From: an uncultured Oxalobacteraceae bacterium
GTDB lineage: Bacteria; Pseudomonadota; Gammaproteobacteria; Burkholderiales; Burkholderiaceae_D
Assembly: GCA_937996605.1 (NCBI GenBank)
Contig: CALKVB010000103.1
Span: 1 to 15,537 of the forward strand
DNA length: 15,537 bases
Reading direction: 5' to 3'
A model generated the notes under the pieces. It did no database searches, was not told the DNA's origin, and was given only the letters and a program-made list of their open reading frames with translations. This document shows positions 7,835 through 14,182 of the stretch, in pieces. The translations under genes and the position numbers were made by a program. Numbering within the stretch: position 1 is the stretch's first letter; each line of letters opens with the position of its first letter.

Positions 7835-9040
7835 TCAGCGAAGTTGTCCCTGAAAAACCGTCGCATGGTGAGGATTAATCCCGATCAAATACGACAAATC
7901 CGCTGGTCGAGTAATCTTCCATAAAGCAAAATCTGCGGCCTTACCCACTTCAAGACTACCGATCTCTTTTGCTAATCCAAGTGCTTTGGCTGCATTGATC
8001 GTGACTCCCTGCAAGGCCTCGAGCGGTGTCAAGCGGAACAAGGTGCATGCCATATTCATACTCAGAAGCAGCGACGTCATGGGTGAAGTTCCTGGATTGC
8101 AATCGCTCGCTACGGCCATCGGCACACCAGCATCCCGCAATGCACTGATGGGCGGCAGCTTGGTTTCCCTTAAAAAGTAGAAAGCCCCCGGCAGTAAAAC
8201 AGCAACAGTCCCCGCTGCCCGCATCGCCGCGATACCTTCATCGCTCAGATATTCGAGATGATCAGCTGAGAGACCTCGATACTTTGCTGTCAAAGCGGCA
8301 CCGCCTTGGTCAGACAATTGTTCCGCATGCAGTTTCACTGGCAAACCCAAGCTTTGCGCTTGTTGAAATACACGTTCAGTCTGCGCTGGTGTAAAGCCGA
8401 TCTTCTCGCAAAAAACATCGACCGCATCGGCCAACCCTTCAGCTGCAATAGCTGGCAACATTCGCTCGCAGACCTCATCAACATAATCATCGGCGCGGCC
8501 AGCAAACTCGGGCGGCAGAGCGTGTGCCCCCAAAAACGTCGTGCATACGCGCACCGAAAACTGCTGGGGTAAAGCACGTGCCACGCGCAAAATTTTCGCT
8601 TCTGTGTCGGTGTCGAGCCCATATCCAGATTTGATTTCAATCGTGGTCACCCCTTCTGCCAAGCTACTCCGCAAACGAGGCAAGCTCTCTGCTAACAATT
8701 GATCTTCGGTTGCCAGACGTGTGGCTTTCACCGTCGACACAATACCTCCCCCTTGACGCGCGATTTCTTCGTAGGCGACACCGTTAAGCCTTGCCTCAAA
8801 CTCATTGCTGCGATTGCCCGCATAGACCAAATGAGTATGGCAATCGATCAAGCCTGGGGTCAACCAGGTGCCTTGGCCGTCATGTATGACCTTGCTTTGA
8901 TAGTCGGCCGGTAAATCTGCACAGGTACCTAGCCATGCGATCTTGCCATCTTTGACCGCAATCGCAGCATCACGAATTTCGCCATAGCCTTCGACCATGG
9001 TCGCCAAGTGCACATTAATCCACAAACTATCCCAAGACAT
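7835..9040 (-). CDS. hutI: imidazolonepropionase
   Basis: HutI hydrolyses 4-imidazolone-5-propanoate to N-formimino-L-glutamate, the third step of histidine degradation. It is an amidohydrolase-superfamily metalloenzyme. Visible metal ligands, numbered from the ATG at 9052, are H72 and H74 (DCHTHLV), H242 (KLHAEQLS) and D317 (ASDCNPGT). SADHLEYLSDEG and PGLIDCHTHLVYAGNR are family signatures, and the length (401-405) is normal. Two in-frame ATGs compete. The one at 9040 has GGAG at ideal spacing, while the one at 9052, giving four more residues (MEQG), has no ribosome-binding sequence, so I prefer 9040. The gene overlaps the end of hutD by 14 bp, indicating coupled translation at the distal end of the hutUHDI operon. 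Confidence 0.96.
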   Translation of the reverse strand: MSWDSLWINVHLATMVEGYGEIRDAAIAVKDGKIAWLGTCADLPADYQSKVIHDGQGTWLTPGLIDCHTHLVYAGNRSNEFEARLNGVAYEEIARQGGGIVSTVKATRLATEDQLLAESLPRLRSSLAEGVTTIEIKSGYGLDTDTEAKILRVARALPQQFSVRVCTTFLGAHALPPEFAGRADDYVDEVCERMLPAIAAEGLADAVDVFCEKIGFTPAQTERVFQQAQSLGLPVKLHAEQLSDQGGAALTAKYRGLSADHLEYLSDEGIAAMRAAGTVAVLLPGAFYFLRETKLPPISALRDAGVPMAVASDCNPGTSPMTSLLLSMNMACTLFRLTPLEALQGVTINAAKALGLAKEIGSLEVGKAADFALWKITRPADLSYLIGINPHHATVFQGQLR

Positions 9041-9653
9041 GCCTTGCTCCATGATGATCTAGGTGATTCAAAAACGAAATGCGCATCAAATACAAAATGC
9101 TATTCTCAGAGGTCTGAATATGTAGTGATATTCCCTGCCCTTCGTGCTCCTCTTCCAGCAACAATAAATCGCCGCGCTCAAGTTCGGCTTGTTTACCGAC
9201 GCGCGCATTGCCTTTTTCACAGAATAGCAAAATTTGTTGTGCATCTTCGGCTCGCACTTGATGATCACCGCCACTCAAACGCTGCATAAAATGCTGGCAA
9301 GCATCACGTCTTGTCATCAAATTTAAATCGACGATGGTGCCAGCCTCCAGCGATGCATAGATCGGTTCTTCGCCAGGAAAACGATAGGGCAAACTATCCT
9401 GAGTGAGCCGTTGGCCATCACTAGCTTCTTTCGATGCCTTCAACACCATCGCTTGCCCAGACAATATCGCTAGACTGCGATCAATTTGTGCAAAGTACGA
9501 GAACGGGCCATCTTGTGCCACCGTCGCTGTACTCAAGCGCCAGACAAAGGAATCTATGTCGGCTTGTTCTGGAAAAATCGCTAACTCGGTTGTACTCCCA
9601 CCACCGTTTTTCCAGGGCATTGTCCGATAGTCTTTTGCTGTCCATTTACGCAT
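9027..9653 (-). CDS. hutD: HutD/Ves family protein
   Basis: This 208-residue protein has the HutD hallmarks: the N-terminal MPWKNGGGSTTEL motif (from residue 12), a FVWRLSTATVAQDGPFSYF segment, and a cupin-like beta-rich body with FPGEEPIYASL. HutD is found in many proteobacterial hut operons. In Pseudomonas it has been proposed to act as a governor that limits excessive hut expression, but its biochemical activity is unsettled. ATG 9653 has only a weak ribosome-binding sequence, and hutH ends 108 bp upstream. That 108-bp gap shows no convincing promoter. The stop lies inside the start of hutI. Confidence 0.92.
   Translation of the reverse strand: MRKWTAKDYRTMPWKNGGGSTTELAIFPEQADIDSFVWRLSTATVAQDGPFSYFAQIDRSLAILSGQAMVLKASKEASDGQRLTQDSLPYRFPGEEPIYASLEAGTIVDLNLMTRRDACQHFMQRLSGGDHQVRAEDAQQILLFCEKGNARVGKQAELERGDLLLLEEEHEGQGISLHIQTSENSILYLMRISFLNHLDHHGARHVLG
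9047..9050 (-). promoter_or_regulatory. ribosome-binding site choosing the hutI start
   Basis: GGAG on the minus strand lies six bases before ATG 9040. It overlaps the alternative ATG at 9052, which itself lacks any purine-rich sequence at the right distance. This favours the shorter HutI. Confidence 0.55.
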
Positions 9654-9761
9654 GGGCTACTTTCAACAGTCTCTTTTTTGGGGGTAATCAAGCAAACGAT
9701 ACTTTGACCTATCGCCTGCCTGTATTTGTCATGGTCAGAACGTATGAGTATGTGGTCCAAA

Positions 9762-11303
9762 TTAGTCGAGGTACAAGTGCGAATACAGATCAGCACATTG
9801 CGCGCTCAAAGCTCCATCCACCACTAAATTTTTCGCTGCTTCAATATCCGGTGCGAAGAAACGATCTTTATCGTAGAACGCCACCTTCGAACGCAATAGT
9901 GCATGCACTGTACTGAGGCTGGAAGAAGTTTTTAATGGAACGTGGAAATCGACACCTTGTGCCGCGGCTAACAATTCGATGCCGACGATAGTCGCTGTAT
10001 TGTGTGCCATTTCGTGCAAGCGACGTCCTGCGTAAGTCGCCATACTGACGTGATCTTCTTGATTTGCAGATGTTGGAATCGTATCGACACTGGCTGGGTG
10101 CGCGTGCGATTTATTTTCCGACGCCAATGCTGCTGCAGTCACATGTGCAATCATGAAGCCAGAATTCAAGCCAGACGATGGTACCAAGAACGGTGGTAAA
10201 CCAGAGATTGAGGAATCAATCAACAAAGCGATACGACGCTCAGAAATCGAACCAATTTCAGCAATCGCTAAGGCCAAAGTATCCGCTGCAAAAGCCACTG
10301 GTTCTGCATGGAAGTTACCACCCGAAATCACTTCATTGGTATCGACAAACACCAAAGGATTATCCGTCACTGCATTCGCTTCTATCAGCAAAGTACGTGC
10401 GGCATTATTAATGATATCGAGGCAAGCACCCATCACTTGAGGTTGGCAGCGCAAGCAATATGGATCTTGTACACGTTCGTCGTTCACCAAATGCGATTGG
10501 CGAATTTCACTACCGTTCAATAATGTCCGATAAATATTTGCGGTCGCGATTTGGCCAGGCTGACCACGTACCGCATGGATGCGGGGATCAAATGGTGCAT
10601 CGCTACCTTTTGCTGCATCCACTGATAAGGCACCAGTAATGGTCGCGGCTTCTAACAAGCGCTCTGCCAAGAACAAACCATTCAAGGCCAAGGCTGTCGA
10701 TACTTGGGTACCATTGATCAACGCCAAACCTTCTTTCGCGGCTAACACGACAGGTGTAATTCCTGCGTTCGCTAAAGCTGTTTTAGCATCAACCATTTTT
10801 CCATCGACACGCACTTGGCCTTCACCCATGATCGCTAAAGTCATGTGCGACAAAGGCGCCAAATCGCCAGAGGCGCCGACCGAACCTTTTACCGGAATCG
10901 CAGGCATGATGCCGGCGTTGTACGCGGCGATCATGGTATCGATGACAGAGGCACGAATACCGGAGAAGCCACGCGCCAAACTCGCGATTTTCATCGCAAT
11001 AATCAAACGTACGACTTCGTCAGAAATCAATTCACCGGAACCCACAGAGTGCGACAAAATGAGGTTCTTTTGCAAGAGCTCTAAGTCTTCATCAGGAATA
11101 CGCGTCTTGGCTAACTTACCGAAGCCCGTATTAATGCCGTATGCGGCATCACCTTTCGCCACGATGCGATCAATGGTCGCGGAAGATTCATTGATCGCGG
11201 TGTAAGCCGATTCTGCTAAAGCGAGTTTGAAAGGCTTTTGCCAGATCGCGCGTAAGTCAGCCAGTTTGAATTGGCCAGGTTGTATGGTGAATGTTGTGCT
11301 CAT
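9762..11303 (-). CDS. hutH: histidine ammonia-lyase
   Basis: HutH removes ammonia from L-histidine to give trans-urocanate, the entry step of the pathway. The 513-residue length is normal for the family. The tripeptide A144-S145-G146 in GSVGASGDLAPLSH cyclises to the catalytic MIO group. Y55 in AAYGINTGFG corresponds to the conserved active-site tyrosine. Further hallmarks are QDPYCLRCQPQVMG, AVTDNPLV, GGNFHAEP and SANQEDHVSM. ATG 11303 has a good AAAGGA upstream. The gene lies second in the operon after hutU. The 161-bp gap between them holds the long inverted repeat, so transcription into hutH has to cross that structure. Confidence 0.98.
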   Translation of the reverse strand: MSTTFTIQPGQFKLADLRAIWQKPFKLALAESAYTAINESSATIDRIVAKGDAAYGINTGFGKLAKTRIPDEDLELLQKNLILSHSVGSGELISDEVVRLIIAMKIASLARGFSGIRASVIDTMIAAYNAGIMPAIPVKGSVGASGDLAPLSHMTLAIMGEGQVRVDGKMVDAKTALANAGITPVVLAAKEGLALINGTQVSTALALNGLFLAERLLEAATITGALSVDAAKGSDAPFDPRIHAVRGQPGQIATANIYRTLLNGSEIRQSHLVNDERVQDPYCLRCQPQVMGACLDIINNAARTLLIEANAVTDNPLVFVDTNEVISGGNFHAEPVAFAADTLALAIAEIGSISERRIALLIDSSISGLPPFLVPSSGLNSGFMIAHVTAAALASENKSHAHPASVDTIPTSANQEDHVSMATYAGRRLHEMAHNTATIVGIELLAAAQGVDFHVPLKTSSSLSTVHALLRSKVAFYDKDRFFAPDIEAAKNLVVDGALSAQCADLYSHLYLD

Positions 11304-11323
11304 AATTTTTCCTTTGTTTTTTT

Positions 11324-11436
11324 AACCCCTCAACGCCGAGACGCTGAGACGCTGAGGAGCGCAGCGAAATGCAAATAACTCTCGTTTTGCTTTTCCTCTA
11401 TTTCCGATTTTCTCTGCGCCTCGGCGTTGAGGGGTT
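11324..11436. repeat. 113-bp inverted-repeat element between hutU and hutH
   Basis: A perfect 17-bp inverted repeat, AACCCCTCAACGCCGAG (11324-11340) and its complement (11420-11436), extends inward with two mismatches in nine further positions, making arms of 26 nt around a 61-nt centre. Within the left arm GAGACGCT is directly repeated at 11338-11345 and 11346-11353. No T tract follows on the minus (hut mRNA) strand. A short TTTT follows on the plus strand. Arms of the CCTCAACGC-CGAGACGC-AGAG type are, as far as I recall, common dispersed intergenic repeats in betaproteobacteria, so this is probably a REP- or MITE-like element with no coding content. Confidence 0.8.
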
Positions 11437-11464
11437 TTAATCTTCAGTTCGACGTCAACAAAAA

Positions 11465-13156
11465 TTACTTAATCATCGGCAAATTCAAGCTATTGCGTTT
11501 CGCGCAGGCGACCGCTTGCTCGTAACCGGCATCAGCATGACGCATGACGCCAGAGCCACAATCGTTGACCAACACACGTGCCAAACGTTTCGCCGCCGCA
11601 TCAGTTCCATCTGCAACGATGACCATACCTGAATGCTGCGAGTAACCCATGCCGACGCCGCCGCCGTGATGCAAGGACACCCAGCTCGCACCACCTGCCG
11701 TATTCAACAATGCGTTCAATAAAGGCCAATCAGAAACTGCATCAGTGCCATCTTTCATGCCTTCGGTTTCACGATTCGGGCTAGACACAGAACCTGTATC
11801 CAAGTGATCACGACCAATCACAATAGGCGCTTTCAATTCACCGTTCTTTACCATTTCGTTGAAGGCTAAGCCTGCGATATGACGTTCGCCCAAACCTAAC
11901 CAGCAAATACGCGCTGGCAAGCCTTGGAAGGCGATGCGCTCACCAGCCATATCCAACCATTTGTGTACGCCTTTATTCTCGGGGAATAGTTCCTTAATCT
12001 TAGCATCGGTCTTACGAATATCTTCAGGATCACCAGACAAAGCCACCCAACGGAAAGGCCCTTTGCCGTCGCAGAACAAAGGACGAATATAAGCTGGAAC
12101 AAAACCTGGGAAGTCAAAGGCATTCTTCACACCTGTATCAAAAGCCACTTGACGAATATTATTGCCGTAGTCGACCGTTGGAATGCCCATCGCATGGAAA
12201 TCCAACATCGCTTGCACATGCACTGCACAAGCCTGTGCCGCCTCTGCTGTTAATTTCGCGTGTTGACTTGGGTCTTTTTGCGCTTCTTTCCATTGCTCTA
12301 CAGACCAGCCAATCGGTAAGTAACCATTAATCAGATCATGGGCAGAAGTTTGGTCGGTCACCAAATCAGGTTTGAGACCACCCGCTTTAGCGCGTTTCAC
12401 CAACTCAGGCAAAATTTCTGCCGCGTTGCCCAACAAGGCAATCGAGATCGCATCTTTACGTGCGGTATGAAATTTGATGAGCTCAATCGCATCGTCCAAA
12501 TCTTTGGCTTGCTTGTCAACGTAGCGAGTACGCAGACGGAAATCGATACTCGATTGTTGGCATTCGATATTCAGTGACACCGCGCCGGCGAAAGTTGCCG
12601 CTAAAGGTTGCGCTCCGCCCATACCGCCTAAGCCTGCCGTTAAAATCCAACGCCCCCCCCAGTCACCGCCAAAGTGTTGGCGACCTGCTTCAGCGAAAGT
12701 CTCATAGGTACCTTGCACGATGCCTTGAGTGCCAATGTAAATCCAGCTACCAGCCGTCATTTGCCCATACATGAACAAGCCTTTGCGGTCGAGTTCATTG
12801 AAGTGTTCCCAATTCGCCCATTTAGGTACGAGATTGGAATTGGCGATCAAGACGCGTGGAGAATCTGGTGTGGTTTTAAATACGCCGACTGGCTTACCCG
12901 ATTGAATTAACAGCGTTTCATCTTCTTCGAGATTCTTTAAGCTTTCAAGGATTTGATCGAAACATTCCCAATTGCGTGCTGCACGACCAATGCCGCCATA
13001 CACCACTAAATGTTTTGGGTTTTCAGCGACTTCTTTATCGAGATTATTTTGCAGCATGCGGTAAGCCGCTTCGGCCACCCATGTCTTACATACTTTTTCT
13101 GCACCGCGTGGCGCACGGATTTCACGACTTGCATCCCAACGTGGATCTTGATTCAT
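11465..13156 (-). CDS. hutU: urocanate hydratase
   Basis: HutU converts urocanate to 4-imidazolone-5-propanoate with tightly bound NAD+ acting as an electrophile. The protein has 563 residues, close to the usual 555-565. The glycine-rich GLGGMGGAQPLA (about 175-186) is in the NAD-binding region. The family active-site signature FQGLPARICW is present with its cysteine at residue 418, equivalent to C410 of the Pseudomonas putida enzyme. The frame stays open to 13228, but ATG 13156 is the start because AAGGAG sits six bases upstream and the product begins MNQDPRWDASREIRAPRG as family members do. A run of eight G in the coding strand (12653-12660) encodes Trp-Gly-Gly-Arg in frame. It is the first gene of the hutUHDI operon and lies opposite hutC. 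Confidence 0.97.
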   Translation of the reverse strand: MNQDPRWDASREIRAPRGAEKVCKTWVAEAAYRMLQNNLDKEVAENPKHLVVYGGIGRAARNWECFDQILESLKNLEEDETLLIQSGKPVGVFKTTPDSPRVLIANSNLVPKWANWEHFNELDRKGLFMYGQMTAGSWIYIGTQGIVQGTYETFAEAGRQHFGGDWGGRWILTAGLGGMGGAQPLAATFAGAVSLNIECQQSSIDFRLRTRYVDKQAKDLDDAIELIKFHTARKDAISIALLGNAAEILPELVKRAKAGGLKPDLVTDQTSAHDLINGYLPIGWSVEQWKEAQKDPSQHAKLTAEAAQACAVHVQAMLDFHAMGIPTVDYGNNIRQVAFDTGVKNAFDFPGFVPAYIRPLFCDGKGPFRWVALSGDPEDIRKTDAKIKELFPENKGVHKWLDMAGERIAFQGLPARICWLGLGERHIAGLAFNEMVKNGELKAPIVIGRDHLDTGSVSSPNRETEGMKDGTDAVSDWPLLNALLNTAGGASWVSLHHGGGVGMGYSQHSGMVIVADGTDAAAKRLARVLVNDCGSGVMRHADAGYEQAVACAKRNSLNLPMIK

Positions 13157-13162
13157 CAATTT

Positions 13163-13168
13163 CTCCTT
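13163..13168 (-). promoter_or_regulatory. ribosome-binding site of hutU
   Basis: AAGGAG on the minus strand lies six bases from ATG 13156. It settles the hutU start against the upstream in-frame codons between 13157 and 13228. Confidence 0.8.
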
Positions 13169-13226
13169 CGAATAAAGAGTGAATTTCAAATGCCATAGGG
13201 TCAACATACGCAACAATTCTCGCACC

Positions 13227-13232
13227 ACTATA
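13227..13232 (-). promoter_or_regulatory. candidate -10 of the hutUHDI promoter
   Basis: TATAGT on the minus strand matches the -10 consensus at five of six positions. The matching -35 region falls at the edge of the 20-bp palindrome at 13250-13269 and is poor by sequence, so the promoter may be weak or activator-assisted. Binding of HutC to the palindrome would cover the -35 region. Transcripts would have a leader of about 65 nt. Confidence 0.4.
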
Positions 13233-13249
13233 GCCGACAGCGCTTAGTT

Positions 13250-13269
13250 TAAGTTGTATATACAACTTA
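13250..13269. promoter_or_regulatory. probable HutC operator, 20-bp perfect palindrome
   Basis: TAAGTTGTATATACAACTTA is an exact palindrome. Its core TTGTATATACAA closely resembles the known HutC target in Pseudomonas and relatives (TTGTATGTACAA-like). It lies between the divergent hutU and hutC genes, next to the hutU -10 candidate, so one site could control both the operon and hutC itself. In known systems urocanate is the inducer that releases HutC. That part is family knowledge, not visible here. Confidence 0.85.
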
Positions 13270-13283
13270 CGCAAGCACTTTTT

Positions 13284-13289
13284 TATGAT
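13284..13289 (+). promoter_or_regulatory. candidate -10 of hutC
   Basis: TATGAT on the plus strand matches the -10 consensus at five of six positions, but the -35 position falls in the right half of the palindrome and fits poorly. If used, it would give hutC a leader of about 130 nt and place hutC under its own product. A separate AAGTTGT (13360-13366), identical to seven bases of one operator arm and overlapping a TTGTCA hexamer, could mark an alternative promoter closer to the gene. Confidence 0.3.
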
Positions 13290-13423
13290 AAAAAAATGAT
13301 ATCTAAAACAAATGATTTTCCTGTGTCCATGCAGCAGCCATACATTTCATCACTACATCAAGTTGTCACGTGTTACCATTCGCACAATGCAAGATTTGAG
13401 TACCTATTCACACGAAATCACTC

Positions 13424-14140
13424 ATGAGCCATGACCTCCCCTTGGAAGCTGTCCCCGTCTTCCAGCGCATTAAAAACTATTTACTCAAAGAGATACAAAC
13501 GGGTACCTGGAAGGAAGGCGATGCTATTCCCTCGGAAGCTGCGTTAGCGCAAAAATTTAATGTTTCGCGCATGACGGTAAATCGTGCAGTGAGAGAATTA
13601 ACCAGTGAGCAAATTCTGCATCGCGTACAAGGTTCAGGTACGTACGTCGCACAACAAAAATACCAAGCCACGTTAGTTGAAATCAAAAGTATTGCCGAAG
13701 AGGTGCGCTCCCGTGGTCACGTGCATCGTAGTGAACTACATGAGCTTATTGCTTATCCAGCCGATGAAAAATTAGCGGCACAGTTTCAAGTCAAAGTTGG
13801 ACACCAACTCTTTCATTCAGTGATCGTGCATTTTGAAAACGAGCAAGCGATACAAGTTGAAGATCGCTGGGTGAATTCAAGCTTAGCTCCAGACTATTTA
13901 CAGCAAGATTTCATCCACAAAACCCCGAATGAATATTTGGTTGCTGTCGCGCCATTACAGGGCGTTGACTATCGTATTGAGGCGGTACTCCCTGATCGTT
14001 CTATCGCTGATATGCTCCACATTTCAACCAAGGAAGCAAGCCTCGTATTACATCGCAAAACGCGGTCGCAAAATCAAATCGCGACTATTGTGACGATGTG
14101 GCACCCTGGAAATCGTTATCAGTTCACCGGCAGTTTCTAA
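13424..14140 (+). CDS. hutC: histidine utilisation repressor, GntR/UTRA family
   Basis: This 238-residue regulator has an N-terminal GntR winged helix-turn-helix (about 10-77; IPSEAALAQKFNVSRMTVNRAV, with HRVQGSGTYV as the wing). The C-terminal UTRA effector domain (about 98-235) has the ENEQAIQVEDRWVN and LVLHRKTRSQ segments typical of HutC. In characterised relatives HutC represses hut genes and responds to urocanate. Its position opposite hutU across a perfect TTGTATATACAA palindrome supports the assignment. ATG 13424 is the first in-frame ATG after a TGA 27 bases upstream. No clear Shine-Dalgarno sequence precedes it, so translation may be weak, which would suit a repressor. The next gene starts 42 bp downstream on the same strand with no visible terminator. 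Confidence 0.94.
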   Translation: MSHDLPLEAVPVFQRIKNYLLKEIQTGTWKEGDAIPSEAALAQKFNVSRMTVNRAVRELTSEQILHRVQGSGTYVAQQKYQATLVEIKSIAEEVRSRGHVHRSELHELIAYPADEKLAAQFQVKVGHQLFHSVIVHFENEQAIQVEDRWVNSSLAPDYLQQDFIHKTPNEYLVAVAPLQGVDYRIEAVLPDRSIADMLHISTKEASLVLHRKTRSQNQIATIVTMWHPGNRYQFTGSF

Positions 14141-14182
14141 TCCGTCTCTTTTTGGGTTGTCCTCAACAGACATGGCATAAAG

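Noticed and set aside
9434..9916. 160-codon open frame on the plus strand spanning the hutD-hutH gap
   Set aside because: It is antisense to the ends of two well-supported genes and resembles no known protein, so it is a shadow frame.
10579..11205. 208-codon open frame on the plus strand
   Set aside because: It lies entirely antisense to hutH, has low-complexity composition and shows no recognisable domain or ribosome-binding site.
11338..11356. GAGACGCT tandem copies as a CRISPR or satellite array
   Set aside because: There are only two adjacent copies plus a partial one, with no spacers. They belong to the left arm of the inverted-repeat element.
13157..13228. 24-residue N-terminal extension of HutU
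   Set aside because: It has no ribosome-binding site and overlaps the candidate -10 region, whereas ATG 13156 has a textbook AAGGAG and the family N-terminus.
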